From NCBI GenBank assembly GCA_963575745.1, contig CAUYUJ010022534.1:1-64000 (forward strand): a stretch of DNA of 64,000 nt. Direction: 5' to 3'. Position numbers and translations under genes: made by a program. The stretch comes from Prorocentrum cordatum. Lineage: Eukaryota; Sar; Dinophyceae; Prorocentrales; Prorocentraceae. This document shows positions 12,376 to 23,490 of this stretch, in pieces (within the stretch, counting starts at the first letter, position 1; every line of letters begins with the position of its first letter). The notes below the pieces were generated by a model. It saw only the letters and a program-made list of their open reading frames with translations. It was not told where the DNA came from and did no database searches.

Positions 12376-13711
12376 TCAGCGGCGACCCCTCCAGCCACTC
12401 CAGTCGGAGCTCTTGCCGGCCCAGGTGCCGGAGCGGTGATCGCCCTTGCCGTCCTTGCCCTTGCCGCCGCGCTTGCCGGCAGCAGCCGGGGTCCTGGAGC
12501 GCTGGCGGCTGGGAGACCTGACAAGGCGCTTGTCCGCTGCAGCACCCTTCAGCCACGCCTTCCCGCTCTGACTCTGCTGTCTGGCGGCTGCGGGCGCGGA
12601 CGCAGCAGAGCTGGAGCCACGGCCACTTCCTTTCTTGCTGGCGCGGGCGAGGGCATCGCCTGCCTTGTCCCTGGCCTCGCGGACCATGTCCCGGTCCAAG
12701 TTCGTGAAATACCACTTGGCTGTGGTGTTCTCGCCGTTCTCAAAGGCACGAGCCATCTCCTTCCGCGCCAGTAGATCATATTGATATGCCGTGTTGACGC
12801 CGCCGGATTCCTCGGCCACCTTGGTGACGAGGAAGATGTACGCCAGCAGCTCAGTGGGCGTGCAGACCTCGGTGAAGCAGAGCTTCATGCCCCACGAATA
12901 CAAATGACCAATGAAGGTCGTGAATCCGTGGAACGTTGTCTTCTCCTCTGCGGCTCTGGCCTTGCGGACCTCGAAACTTGCCTTGAGGCGGTCCTCCCAA
13001 GAGCCCTCTGTGGGCATCGCCTCGATGACAGGGCTCTGGGACCAGGCGGGACGGTGGAGGAGCTGGAGATCATCTCCATCCGTGCTTCCCACGAAGGGGC
13101 GCCCGTTCTCGGCAGCCACCTTGCCGGCAGCTTCCCATTTGATCAACAGATCTTCATTGGGAAGGGCGTCCTTGGGAAAGAACTCGAGGCCGATTTCCTG
13201 AGCGCGCGTGGCGCGATCGTAGAAGAGACTCTTCTTGCCGGGCGTTTTCGCCTTGCCCTGGCTCTTCACGAACTCGTTCATGGCCTTGGTGAGGCCCTCG
13301 GCGGCGCTCGAGGCAGCGCTGCCCGTAGCCTCCTGGGAAGGTTTAGTCTCTTTGCAGCACTTGTCGTGGGCACGGAGGGCGTACACGAGCATTGCTGGTG
13401 TTACTTTCACGGCTTGCCAGCCCAAATGATTACCCTCTCCAGTGAAGGGCGTATCATTCACCTTGATGCTCGATTTCAGCAGATCACGGATGACTTCGTC
13501 CGCGAAGTCACTGGGGTGGACGCTGCTCACGGCTTCGCTCATCATGCGGGCCACAGCAGTATACCAGCGCAGATCGTGTCTGGCCTTGGGCTCTGCTTCC
13601 AAGCTGAGCACGAACTGAACCCATCTCGCGTTGCTCTGCCGAAGTGCTGTTGAAAGCACTCCGGGGCATTCCGTCGAGATCAGCCTGGATTTCCTCACGA
13701 GAGAAAGACAT
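12376..13711 (-). pseudogene. Gag-like ORF1 of element A, one frameshift
   Basis: The start ATG at 13711 gives MSFSREEI, matching the MSFS opening of element H. A frameshift around 13625-13640 moves the reading to the main frame, which runs to the TGA at 12376. Family landmarks are ARHDLRWYTAVARM near the N-terminus, GFTTFIGHLYSWGMK and EESGGVNTAYQYDLLARKEM in the C-terminal domain, then a basic Ser/Arg/Gly-rich tail suited to nucleic-acid binding. No CCHC zinc knuckle is visible. Assignment as gag rests on position and composition, not on similarity to a known capsid domain. The TGA lies in frame with pol. Confidence 0.8.
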
Positions 13712-13792
13712 GCTGACACGTGGTAGACAGAACAGCTGTTCAGAGTGGGCTGATTACCCAAGCAGTACGCAGAAGTGCACCACGAGAGGACC

Positions 13793-13811
13793 CTCAGCCG
13801 GCGGCTACGGA
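13793..13811 (-). promoter_or_regulatory. Spliced-leader-like motif upstream of element A gag
   Basis: The minus strand reads TCCGTAGCC, then GCC, then GGCTGAG, about 82 nt before the gag ATG. The first 15 bases equal those of the motif before element F's YR. From 13812 to 14159 I see nothing further. Confidence 0.4.
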
Positions 13812-14159
13812 CATGGAGCGAGAGAAACAGTAGTAGCCTGGGAGCATGGCGCTCAGAGCGGTCTTCCGCTCTCCCTGCACACAGCGATTTCACGGGCATC
13901 TTCACAAACAGGCTCGCTACAACTTCGGAAAGCGATGCCACTGAGCCCCCCAGAAGCTCGACCCCGGCCGCGCGCCCCTCGTCAGAGGCAACCCCTGGCG
14001 GCGACAAAAGATGGAGCGCCGCTTTTTCACGGCGATGATGGCAGATGCACGGGGGCTTGCGCACATCCCGTGCTAAAAAGACACGCGGCCGCCGCGCCGG
14101 AGCGCTGAGTCGCGCTCAATTTGCGAATTTGGGCGCGCCCTGGCATCAGAACGCAAAAA

Positions 14160-14451
14160 AAAAGGAGCTCAGGATGCAATTCTGGGCGCGCGGACGCCCA
14201 GGAGCGCTAATTTGCGCTTAGATTGCGAATCTGGGTGCGCCTGGCACCAAAGTGCAGAAAACGAGCACAGAATGCAATTCTGGGCATGCGGACGCCCAGA
14301 GGGGCTCAGATTGCGAATCTGGGTGCGCCTGGGCACCAGAACGCAGAAAGCAATTCTGGGCGCGCGGACGCCCAGGAGCGCGAAGTTGCGCTCAGATTGC
14401 GAACCTGGCTGCGCATGGGGACCAGAACGCAGAGAGGCGCACATAATGCAA
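14160..14451 (+). repeat. Satellite S3 (hairpin repeat), block 1
   Basis: About three diverged units of 75-100 bp, each containing GCAATTCTGGGCGCGCGGA, a CGCTCAGATTGCGAATCTG-like block and TGCGCCTGGGCACCAGAACG. The blocks AGATT-CGC-AATCT and CAGAAT-TGC-ATTCTG are short inverted repeats with 3-nt loops. The same family recurs at 35591-36175 and, reverse-oriented, at 57700-58703. Confidence 0.8.
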
Positions 14452-14592
14452 TTTCCGCTTCGCACCTTCTCTCTCTAGACTTGGCAGACGCGAAGCGTGC
14501 AGGAGAAAAACTTCAATGCCACGAAGTGTGGGGGGTGCTGCATCTGCCACAGGCCACGGCAGCGTCTCCGCAAAGGAGAGCCACCTACCCCC
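14452..14592 (+). repeat. About 140-bp direct duplication, copy 1
   Basis: It starts TTTCCGCTTCGCACCTTC and ends in AGAGCCACCTACCCC. It is nearly identical to 15645-15793, which has a few inserted bases near its middle. The two copies bracket the 985-bp duplicated block. Confidence 0.8.
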
Positions 14593-14660
14593 CCGAAGGG
14601 AAGCGGATTGCGGCCAGCACGTTCACCACGCGGGGAGGGCGGGAGGGACCGCGAGAAATG

Positions 14661-15645
14661 CAGCCCAAACCAACCCAAGCCCGCGCGCGAGAAAAATAAC
14701 GAGCAAGGAAAAGCGAGAATAAAATAGGAAGACAAGAGAAACACAGAAAGCACATCAGAATATCAGCTCCGAGCCGCTCTGCGCGAGCGGACGGCACCTG
14801 AGCGTCACAGGGTTGCCTTGTTGCGAAAAACTGAGCGCACGGTGCGCCGGCGCAGCGGCCGACCGCACACCGCGACCCAGCTCCATGCCGCTCTACGCGA
14901 GCGGGCGGCACCTGAGCGTCACAGGGTTGCTTGGTCGCGCAACTGAGCGCACGGTGCGACGGCGCGACGGCCGACCGCGCACCGCGACCCAAGATGCACA
15001 GCTCCGAGCCGCTCTGCGCGAGCGGACAGCACCTGAGCGTCACAGGGTTGCTTGGTCCCGCAACTGAGCGCACGGTGCGCCGGCGCAGCGGCCGACCGCA
15101 CACCGCGACCCAAGATGCACAGCTCCGTGCCGCTCTGCGCGAGCGGACGGCACCTGAGCGTCACAGGGTTGCTTGGTCCCGCAACTGAGCGCACGGTGCG
15201 CCGGCGCAGCGGCCGACCGCACACCGCGACCCAAGATGCATAGCTCCATGCCGCTCTGCGCGAGCGGACGGCACCTGAGCGTCACAGGGTTGCTTGGTCC
15301 CGCAACTGAGCGCACGGTGCGCCGAGAACACGGGGACTGCGTCGACAGAGGACGTGGATCTCGGCTGCGTGGGGGCGATCCGAACCCCAACCAGAGAGAC
15401 CGCGAGACGCGCGGCAGCATCCCCTGGGCCTGCGCGCAAGGAATCCGTCGATTCAAAAGCAATGGAAAAGTAACAAGAGGCAACTCTTGGACAGGCAATG
15501 ATCAGCCTGGAGAAAATCGATGCAAAGGCACTCCTGATCAGCCAATGCCAACCAACCAACCAGCCTGGAGCGAAGCAGATGGAGAACGAAGGGTGCCCGC
15601 GAAAACCTTGCTTCCCGAATGCACAGCCTCCTCAGAAGCTCCGCT
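14661..15645 (+). repeat. 985-bp segmental duplicate, copy 1 (holds S2 variant array)
   Basis: Almost identical, with the same length, to 34606-35590. It begins CAGCCCAAACCAACCC and ends AAGCTCCGCT. From about 14760 to 15325 it contains around five tandem units of about 118-121 bp (GCTCTGCGCGAGCGGACGG, then CACCTGAGCGTCACAGGGTT, then GACCGCACACCGCGACCC). These are a variant of satellite S2. No ORF here is convincing as a gene. Confidence 0.85.
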
Positions 15646-15793
15646 TTCCGCTTCGCACCTTCTCTCTCTAGACTTGGCAGACGCGAAGCGTGCAGGAGAA
15701 AAACTTCAATGCCACGAAGTGTGGCTCTTCTGGGGGTGCTGCATCTGCCACAGGCCACGGCAGCGTCTCCGCAAAGGAGAGCCACCTACCCCA
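15645..15793 (+). repeat. About 140-bp direct duplication, copy 2
   Basis: Second copy of the 14452-14592 sequence, directly abutting the end of the 985-bp block. Confidence 0.8.
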
Positions 15794-16985
15794 CAGAGGC
15801 AAAAGAAAGTTTGTGGATGCAGTATTTGAGTAGCGGCTGAAGAGCCGCTGCCGCGGGCACCATTCGAGGCAAACTGCGTCCTCTGCACTGTTCCTTCGTG
15901 CAAAGAAAGTGGGTCGAACGCTGCTTGCACGGCGCGGCGTGGTCCGCTCTCCTGCGCGAACAGGTAACTTTCGAATGAGCGTTTCACTTGCTTGATCCAG
16001 TCCGGTGTTGTGAACGGATCCTAAAAGCTTCGCATGGACAGAAACTAGTGCAAAACAAAGCGGGGGCACGCTGCGTTGGCGCGATTAGCGGCGCGGCCCG
16101 CCAGCGCGAGCTCCAAAGCAAGGAGGTTGGGCCGATCGAACGCCCGAACCCTTTGCCAAAATCGCCCGCCAGGGATGTAGGCACAAGCACGGCACCTGAC
16201 AGTAAAGCCCTCACGGAAGGCGGCCCCGCCGCACACCATCGCTCAGCAGTGGGACGCGAGGCACCTGAGCCGCAGGTTTGCACGAAATGGCGCGAAGGCC
16301 CCAAGGCCAATGGGCGTACTATTCTCGGCCACCTCAGACGAAAGCCAAATCGCTGGCAATCGCTAATCATACGCGGCGCAGGCGCGCGAATCGCGAAATC
16401 GAGAATGCGAGTCTGGACACCTCGGCGCCGGAAATCGGCGCTGAATCGATGAAGCTCGGAAGGCATTCCTGCCAGCGCCAGAAGCAGCGCAGGGGCCTGA
16501 CCACCGAATAGCAACCTGGCAACCAGCGAATGCTCTGCTGCTGCGCGCTCAACAACGACGCTGCGCCAGCAATGAAAGCACAGAGTGCAGTTTTAGCGAG
16601 CACGCGGATGCAGTAAATTGCGCTCGCGAATCTTCGGGGCACGCTGGCGCCAGAACCCAGGCCCCGCGCTGCAAATGCATTGCTGGCCGCGCAGGTGCAC
16701 CGGAAGGCGGCCGTGCGGCAACCAGGCTGGTATCTGGAGCAGCACGCGCCACCTGCGCAAGGGGGTGCAAAGGCGCCAGACGGCACAGCACCAATGGAGC
16801 GCTGCACGCGGTTGGCAACCGTGGCCAGGCGCTGCACTGCGCCAGGCAGGCGGGGTGCAGAATGACGCGCTGCCACAACCTGAGCAAGCACAGGGTGATA
16901 GGCCAAACGCTGCACTCGCGAGAGGGCTGCACTGCATGAGTTGGAATCTGAGCGCGTCAGCGCCAGAAAGGCGAAATTGACACGC
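15794..16985 (+). other. Unclassified non-coding interval
   Basis: No repeat unit, element motif or plausible gene found. Short open frames here look like those expected by chance in GC-rich DNA. Confidence 0.5.
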
Positions 16986-18330
16986 CATTGTGAGCCTGGG
17001 CGGTGGGCGCTGGGGAACCGACCTCAGAATGCAATTCTGGGCGCAGCGCCGACGGGGATTGCAGCCTGCGTCGAAAGCCCCACGCGGCGCGCAGCACCTG
17101 AGCGTGACAGGGTTGCCTGGTACATGGAACGCGGCGTGAACCCAGACTACCAAGCAGGGCGTGGCCGCCGACTGGGCGCCATGAGCCTGCTGCGTCGAAA
17201 CCTCCGCGCGGCTCTGAAGAAGAGCGCGCGGCACCTGAGTTGTTTCGAAAGAAGGTGGGCGCATGCCCCCAGACAAGAGAGCGGCCGCCGGCTGCGCGCC
17301 AGGAGCCTGCGTCGAGAGCTCCGCGCTGCTCAGACGAAGAGCGCGCGGCCCCGGGGGTGGCAGAAGCCACGCGGCGTTGCCGCAGACACCCAAGGACAGA
17401 GCGGCCGCCAACTGCACCGCGAGCGCGCGTCAAAAGCTCCGCCCTCGTCTGATGAAGAGCGCGCGGCAAAGCATGAGAAGCGCGCAGCACCTGAGGGTCA
17501 CAGAGTGCCAGGAAGAAAACGCGTGCGGCGTGGCTGCAGACCTCCAAAGCAGGGAGCGCTGCGCGAGCCTGCTGCGCGCCGCTCTGAAGAAGAGCGCGCG
17601 GCACCTGAGCTCCACAGGGCTGCTTGGCAGGAGGCGCGCGGTTTGGCTGCAGACACCGCCTTGGAGGCGACCGCCAACTATACGCCACGAAGCCTGCGTC
17701 GAGAGCTCCGCGCCGCTCAGAAGAGGAGCGAGCAGCTCGTGAGTGTCACAGGGCTGCTCGGCAGAAGGCACGCGGCGTGGGCGCAGCCCCCAGAAGCAGG
17801 GAGCGGCCGCCGCCTGTACACCACGGAGCCTGGCGCGTCGAAAGCTCTGCGCCGCTCTGAAGAAGAGCGCGCGGCACATAAGCGTGACGAAAACGCTTGG
17901 CGGAAAAGACGTGGCGCTGGGCGCTGGCGCAGACTCCAGACTGGGGGGCGCCCGCGCACTGTTCAGCATACCGAAGGAGTTGCGCCCGGCGGCGCTTGCG
18001 GGCGGGCAGAGCTGAATGAATGATTCTGGGCGCCAATGGCGAATCTGAGCGCTCGGGCGCTGAGCATGCGAATCGGGCTCAGCATGCAAGTTCACGCGCG
18101 CTGGCGTTAACGCGGAAGCATGCTCAGGATGTGATTCGTTGCGTTCTGAATGCAAGTCTGGGCCGGTCGCGCTTTCCGAACGTGGCATTCTGGGCGTGCT
18201 GGCGCCAGAAAACTGGCAGACAGCCGACAGGCTGCATTGAAACCTGCGTTGCAGGATCCAGATGCACGGCGCGCTGGCGCGAACCCCCCTGACGAGGGAG
18301 CACGAGCCGGCCGCGCACCGCAACCCGAAA
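16986..18330 (+). repeat. Degenerate S2-related repeats
   Basis: Recurrent GCGCGGCACCTGAG, GTCACAGGG(T/C)TGC and GAAGAGCGCGCGGC blocks at irregular spacing of about 100-140 bp, clearly related to satellite S2 but strongly diverged. From about 17960 the periodicity fades. Long open frames on both strands reflect the composition; no protein family is recognisable. Confidence 0.6.
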
Positions 18331-20353
18331 GCGCTAGCTCCGCGCCGCTCTGAGCGAGCGGGCGGCACCTGAGCGTCACAGGGTTGCTTGGGACATCTAG
18401 ATGGGCAGTGCGCCGGCGCAGACCCCCAGACGAGGAATCCGACCGTGCACCGCCACCCGAAAATGCAAGCTAGCCCCGCGCCGCTCTGAGCGAGCGGGCG
18501 GCGCCTGAGCGTCACAGGGTTGCTTGGGACATCTGAATGTGCAGTGTGCCGGCGCAGACCCCCAGACGAGGAATCCGACCGTGCACCGCCACCCGAAAAT
18601 GCAAGCTAGCCCCACGCCGCTCTGAGCGAGCGGGCGGCGCCTGAGCGTCACAGGGTTGCTGGGCACATCTAGGTACGGGGTGCGCTGGCGCAGACCCCCA
18701 GACGAGGGGGCCGACCGTGCACCGCCACCCGAAAGTGCTAGCTCCACGCCGCTCTGAGCGAGCGGGCGGCACCTGAGCGTCACAGGGTTGCTCGGGATGT
18801 TTGGATGCGCAGTGCGCCGGCGCAGACCCCCAGCCGAGGGAGCCGACCGTGCACCACCACCCGAAAGTGCTAGCTCCACGCCGCTCTGAACGAGCGGGCG
18901 GCGCCTGAGCGCCACAGGGCTGCTCCGGACATCTGGATGCGCAGTGCGCCGGCACGGGCCCCCAGACGAGGGAGCGCGGGCCGGCTGAAACACCGCCACC
19001 CGAAAGGGCCTCGCTCCACACCGCTCTGAGCAAGCGGGCGGCACCTGAGCGTCACAGGGTTGCTTGGGACATCTGGATGCGCAGTGCGCCGGCGCAGACC
19101 CCCAGACGAGGAATCCGACCGTGCACCGCCGCCCGAAAATGCAAGCTAGCCCCGCGCCGCTCTGAGCGAGCGGGCGGCGCCTGAGCGCCACAGGGTTGCT
19201 GGGCACATCTAGGTACGGGGTGCGCTGGCGCAGACCCCCAGACGAGGGGGCCGACCGTGCACCGCCACCCGAAAGTGCTAGCTCCACGCCGCTCTGAGCG
19301 AGCGGGCGGCACCTGAGCGTCACAGGGTTGCTCGGGATGTTTGGATGCGCAGTGCGCCGGCACAGACCCCCAGCCGAGGGAGCCGACCGTACACCACCAC
19401 CCGAAAGTGCTAGCTCCACGCCGCTCTGAACGAGCGGGCGGCGCCTGAGCGCCACAGGGCTGCGCCGGACATCTGGATGCGCAGTGCGCCGGCACGGGCC
19501 CCCAGACGAGGGAGCGCGGGCCGACTGAAACACCGCCACCCGAGAGGGCCTCGCTCCACACCGCTCTGAGCAAGCGGGCGGCGCCTGAGCGTGACAGGGT
19601 TGCTCGGGACAGCTGGGTGCGCAGTGCGCCGGCGCAGACCCCCAGCCGAGGGAGCCGACCGTACACCGCCACCCGAAAGTGCTAGCTCCAACGCTGCTCT
19701 GAGCGAGCGGGCGGCACCTGAGCGTCACAGGGTTGCTCGGGACATCTGGATGCGCAGTGCGCTGGCGCAGACTCCCAGACGAGGAATCCGACCGCGCACC
19801 GCCACCCGAAAATTCAAGCTAGCTCCACGCCGCTCTGAGCGAGCGGGCGGCAGCTGAGCGCCACGGGGTTGCGGGGCACATCTGGGCGCGCGGTGCGCTG
19901 GCGCAGACCCCCAGATGAGGGAGCCGACCGTGCACCGCCACCTGAGAGGGGCCAGCTCCACGCCGCTCTGAGCGAGCGGGCGGCATCTGAGCGTCACAGG
20001 GTTGCTCGGGATATCTGGATGCGCAGTGCGCCCCAGCCGAGGGAGCCGACCGTGCACCACCACCCGAAAGTGCTAGCTCCACGCCGCTGTGAACGAGCGG
20101 GCGACGCCTGAGCGTCACAGGGTTGCTCCGGACATCTGGACGCGCAGTGCGCCGGCACGGGCCCCCAGACGAGGGAGCGCGGGCCGACTGAAACACCGCC
20201 ACCCGAAAGTGCTTGCTCCACGCCGCTCTGAGCAAGCGGGCGGCACCTGAGCGTCACAGGGTTGCTCGGGACATCTGGGTGCGCAGTGCGCCGGCGCAGA
20301 CCCCCCGATGAGGGAGCCGACCGTGCACCGCAACCCGAAAGTGCCTGCTCCGC
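18331..20353 (+). repeat. Satellite S2, left part
   Basis: Tandem units of about 130-140 bp: CGCCGCTCTGAGCGAGCGGG, CGGCACCTGAGCGTCACAGG, GTTGCTCGGGACATCTGG, ATGCGCAGTGCGCCGGCGCA, GACCCCCAGACGAGGGAGCC, GACCGTGCACCGCCACCCGA. A block at about 18661 recurs at 19201, a higher-order period of about 540 bp (four monomers). The array stops at GCTCCGC (20353), exactly where element C begins, and resumes at 33874. Confidence 0.92.
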
Positions 20354-20665
20354 ATCATCCCTAAGCTTTGGTTCTGGGGAGGAAGATTCTCACAGGCCGC
20401 TTCTGTCCCCATTCGGGGATTCGGTGATTCGGTTGCCTTTCGGCGTCTCCGCTCCCCTTGCCGCCCGGGCCCGAGGCGGGGTAGCAAATTTCGGCCAGTG
20501 CTCCCGTGGGAGCCGCGTGGCTACGCTGCAGGCCAACGGCTGTGCAGTGTGGCCTGGGCGCGCGCGGCCTCGTCGGGGCGACGCTCTGGCGGGCCGGCGC
20601 GCCCTCCTGCGGGCCGCGGGCGTTGGTCGCCTGGGGCGTCGCTTTTGCCGGCGCGGCCGGCTTTC
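20354..20665 (+). repeat. Element C terminal repeat A1
   Basis: Direct repeat of 33398-33709 and of 45312-45623 in element D. It starts ATCATCCCTAAGC and ends GCGCGGCCGGCTTTC. Near its start GAAGATTCTC is present; in the 3' copies this pairs with GAGAATCTTC of the adjoining B1 repeat. Confidence 0.88.
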
Positions 20666-20995
20666 GAGCCCTCGAGCAGGGCCAGGACGACCAGGTCGAG
20701 GTCTTGCTGTGCAGGCTGGATCGTGACGTGCTGGAGGACGCCTCGCACAAGGTCAAGCAGCGCGCCGAGGAGGTCAACCGGGCCAACTCGAAGCAGACGA
20801 GCGGCCCGGCGTCATCGCAGGGGCACGCGCCTTCGCAAGGAGGCAAGCCGGGATCGCAGGGCAAGGGGGGCCAGAAGGGTGGCAAGCCAGACAAAGGCGG
20901 AAAGCAGAGCAAGCCCGCCAGGCCGGCCCCGACCACGCCCCAGCGCTCCAGGAGCCCGCCCAAAGGCAAGGGCGCAGCTTCTGCGCAGTGGCACA
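20666..20995 (+). pseudogene. Gag C-terminal fragment of element C
   Basis: It encodes LEQGQDDQVEVLLCRLDRD, a helical DKVKQR-like segment (here HKVKQRAEEVNR), then a Gly/Lys/Ser-rich basic tail with SRSPPKGKG. It is nearly identical to element D gag at about 41005-41335. The N-terminal two-thirds are deleted, so the fragment runs straight out of repeat A1. It stops at GTGGCACA, and its last 12 codons lie 8.3 kb away at 29331-29365 beyond nested element B. Confidence 0.88.
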
Positions 20996-21139
20996 GAAAA
21001 TCTCCTCGGCGGCCTCCGCAGTAACAGTGCCACAGAGAGGTGCCCTGCTGCGTGGTTGCGCCGCTCTTGGGGTCACGCCACCAAGCCGAGGTGCCCTGCT
21101 GCGTGGTTGCGCCGCTCTTGGGGTCACGCCACCAAGCCC
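20996..21139 (-). repeat. Element B terminal repeat B2 (with extra partial copy)
   Basis: 20996-21088 repeats B1 (21586-21679): GAAAATCTCCTCGGCGGCCT in plus orientation, ending in CACGCCACCAAGCC. A 51-bp partial copy of the same repeat follows in tandem at 21089-21139. Between 21140 and 21218 lies unclassified sequence. Confidence 0.85.
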
Positions 21140-21218
21140 GCGATCACAACCACGCGACCACCGAGAACACACACCTCCACCGAGGGCGGGAGGGCGGGGA
21201 AAACGGAAGACGGAGAAA

Positions 21219-21585
21219 CGGCCAGCGCGGGCACAGCCGCACGGAGCCCACCACCACCTGCGGCCAACAGGACTGCGCGGAGCAAGAAACCCCCAGGCCA
21301 CACAGGGGCCTCCAACGGCAACGCCGCCACGGCAGCCTGGCCGAGAGCGCCGCCGCCGGACAGGGCAGCCAGGCCCAGGACACACGACAGACACGACCAA
21401 CAGACAGACGACAGCGACCGACGGACGGCAGAGCAGCAGCAGCAACAGCCGCAGCAGCAGCAGCACGCCGCACCAGGCGGCCAGTCCGCAGCCCCCCTGG
21501 GAGGCAACCAAGACGTGAGCACCCAGACCGGGCAGCTCCAGCCCTTTCGTCAATTTTCCCACCCATGAAAGTGCTTTAGGGTTGA
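21219..21585 (-). repeat. Element B terminal repeat A2
   Basis: Direct repeat of A1 at 28957-29330. The two differ by small changes such as an ACACAC insertion near one end of A1. It contains a CAG-rich tract (about 21430-21470). Confidence 0.88.
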
Positions 21586-21679
21586 GAAAATCTCCTCGGC
21601 GGCCTCCGCAGTAACAGTGCCACAGAGAGGTGCCCTGCTGCGTGGTTGCGCCGCTCTTGGGGTCACGCCACCAAGCCCA
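21586..21679 (-). repeat. Element B terminal repeat B1
   Basis: 94 bp, directly abutting A2, repeating the outermost 93 bp of the element. In element orientation it ends GGAGATTTTC, similar to the GAGAATCTTC end of element C's B repeat and the GGAAGATTTT end of element F's. Confidence 0.87.
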
Positions 21680-21793
21680 ATGCTACCAAGAGCGTGCACA
21701 CCACCCACAAGCGGACGCGGCACAGCCTGTCCGCGCACCAGCGAGCCCAGATGGATGACGACGATGGCTTTTTGCACAGTAACCGCTGCCCCC

Positions 21794-23341
21794 TCAAGCA
21801 CTGTCTGACGAGCTGGAATAATTCGCCAACCAATTACCGGCTTCGAGCCCCCCACGGGCCCTCGCGGACGCGTAACCAAACGCTGTGAGACCACGCCAAC
21901 CGCCAGAATAAAATAGAGCTGTCGGGCCGCCCGCTTTTAAAGCGTCCGAAGCCCAGCCCCGCCGGAAAGCATGCGTACCCCAAGCTGCTGGCGATTCCAA
22001 ACCTGCAGCGGCTGCTCCCAATTTCAGGAGCGCCAGCGACTCGGAATACCTGATATGGCTGAAAGGCGGACGCACTTGCGCCTCTAATTGCTCGAGGGCG
22101 CACACGCCGCACATGCTGGGGCCGAGGACCTCGCAAATGCACTGCCTTGTAACTACCACCGGCTCTTTGTAACACTTCCGTTTCATGTACGTAATCGAAC
22201 AAGAAAGTTTGCCACGCTTTTTTCTGAACGCCACAGGCGCCAGCCCTGTGCCTATGATCAGTGTCTCGCTATATCGTAAAGTAAAATGACGAGACACAGC
22301 CCACGACATGGCCACGTCACGCTTGCCTGCGCCCACAGCCCATTCATACAACAAGCGCGTATCTTGCACAGAAGCCCGCATCCTCGGACGGCGAACACCA
22401 CGCGCTGTGGATTTCTCTGCACCACGGACCAACCGCGAGGTGTCGCTCAGAGCGCCCGCCTCACATTTGAGCCAAGCCAACACGGACCGCAAGTGCGATA
22501 AATACTTCGACAAAGAAGCACCGTTGCGAAACAACGTGGCGAAACAGTACAACGATGCCTCAGCAGGCGGCCACGGCGGCTGCGCTGTCAGAGCCGCCGC
22601 GTGGCCCCACAATTGCACAGCTGATGCGTACGCCCCTGCGCTCTTGCGCCACCCTTGGAACTCCATCCAGCAAGCCTGCTGCGCGAACTGAAAGCTAGAA
22701 GTATTGTTGTCTCTCGCCCGTGCCAATTCCTCAGTTGGCGTGCCTGCCACTGGAAGCGGCGCAGCCGCCTGCTTGCCCAGAATACGAATGGCATCTGCCA
22801 GAACCGAAGGAGCAGGCGGCCTGCGGAGTTTTGTCGCTTCACAAATCATGGCCAAAGCGGTCGCTGCAGCCTCGACAGCCGCGGCCGGACTGCCTGCGAC
22901 GCTGGCTGGCGGAGCAGGGGACGTGCATTTTGAGCGCAAGGCACATCGCGGATCACCTCTGAGATGTGCTATGGCCGCCCGATGGACAAGCTCCCGGTCG
23001 GCCACTGCCATACAAAATTTGATAAAATATTGAACGATGGCTGCGTCCAGTGTTTGCAAAGCCGACCACACTTCTGCCGCTTCACCCACGGTTAATCCGC
23101 CGAAGTCGCTCGGCGCCACGGCCCCTTCTTTCTGCAGAGATTCAGCCACGGCCCCCGCGCCAGGAGCTGGGAAAGGTCTTTTCGCGGCCAGAGCCGCCCT
23201 TTCGAGCAACGCCCGAAACTCTTCCGTAACAGAGTTATGCGGCACATTTCTCTCGGACCCTTCTGCTCCAGACGGCGCGCCAGGGACAGCATGGCGACGC
23301 TGCCATTGTTCTCTGCTCTCGTTCAGGAAACGCAGCGCCAT
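21794..23341 (-). CDS. Tyrosine recombinase of element B (intact)
   Basis: 515 residues from the ATG at 23341, chosen because MALRFLNESRE matches the starts of copies C, D and H. An open extension upstream to 23527 lacks conservation. A helical N-terminal region contains WMEFQGWRKSAGAYASAVQL and PPWPP. The catalytic domain has LRYSETL (Arg about 356), a candidate beta-hairpin Lys in MKRKCYKEPVVV, THAFRRG (His about 457, Arg about 460), SGGW (Trp about 482) and FGYASAR (Tyr about 490). Cysteines at about 401, 403, 411 and 414 form C-x-C-x7-C-x2-C, a possible metal site. The tail is Ser/Asp-rich. The role is integration of the element's circular DNA. It lies downstream of pol as a separate ORF behind a spliced-leader-like motif. 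Confidence 0.92.
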   Translation of the reverse strand: MALRFLNESREQWQRRHAVPGAPSGAEGSERNVPHNSVTEEFRALLERAALAAKRPFPAPGAGAVAESLQKEGAVAPSDFGGLTVGEAAEVWSALQTLDAAIVQYFIKFCMAVADRELVHRAAIAHLRGDPRCALRSKCTSPAPPASVAGSPAAAVEAAATALAMICEATKLRRPPAPSVLADAIRILGKQAAAPLPVAGTPTEELARARDNNTSSFQFAQQACWMEFQGWRKSAGAYASAVQLWGHAAALTAQPPWPPAEASLYCFATLFRNGASLSKYLSHLRSVLAWLKCEAGALSDTSRLVRGAEKSTARGVRRPRMRASVQDTRLLYEWAVGAGKRDVAMSWAVSRHFTLRYSETLIIGTGLAPVAFRKKRGKLSCSITYMKRKCYKEPVVVTRQCICEVLGPSMCGVCALEQLEAQVRPPFSHIRYSESLALLKLGAAAAGLESPAAWGTHAFRRGWASDALKAGGPTALFYSGGWRGLTAFGYASARARGGLEAGNWLANYSSSSDSA

Positions 23342-23369
23342 CCAAAACGAAAGCGCGCGAATGCTGGAT

Positions 23370-23388
23370 CTGAGCCAAAAGCTACGGA
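23370..23388 (-). promoter_or_regulatory. Spliced-leader-like motif before element B YR
   Basis: The minus strand reads TCCGTAGC followed directly by TTTTGGCTCAG, 28 nt before the YR ATG. It equals the dinoflagellate leader with CA missing after TCCGTAGC and one A missing near the 3' end. Confidence 0.6.
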
Positions 23389-23490
23389 CAACGCACTGGC
23401 GAACATCATGCACGCACGCATCCGCAGCAAATGCTTCAATCTCACATAACGCATGCATTTTTTTCTTCCTCGGTAGCCCGCTCGATGCAC

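Larger units (their letters stand above)
8291..13811 (-). mobile_element. Element A: degenerate DIRS-like YR retrotransposon
   Basis: Minus-strand order gag (13711 to 12376), pol (12375 to 10179), YR (10105 to 8610). All three ORFs are recognisable but frameshifted. It is closest to element F in protein and in 3' sequence: both have a palindromic CCAGGA...TCCTGG block and a GT tract after YR. I could not define split repeats for this copy, so both ends are approximate. The 3' side abuts satellite S1; the 5' side runs into unclassified sequence before S3. Confidence 0.82.

Noticed and set aside
16986-20350. Arg/Ala/Pro-rich ORFs across the S2 arrays
   Set aside because: Periodic with the satellite, present on both strands, no domain recognised.
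21570-21590. Telomere-like TTTAGGG string at the edge of the B repeats
   Set aside because: A single heptamer inside a terminal repeat, not in tandem; coincidence is sufficient.
23342-23490. Methyltransferase domain expected after RNase H in DIRS1/PAT-type elements
   Set aside because: The interval between pol and YR is only about 140-150 nt in B and H and holds no such domain.
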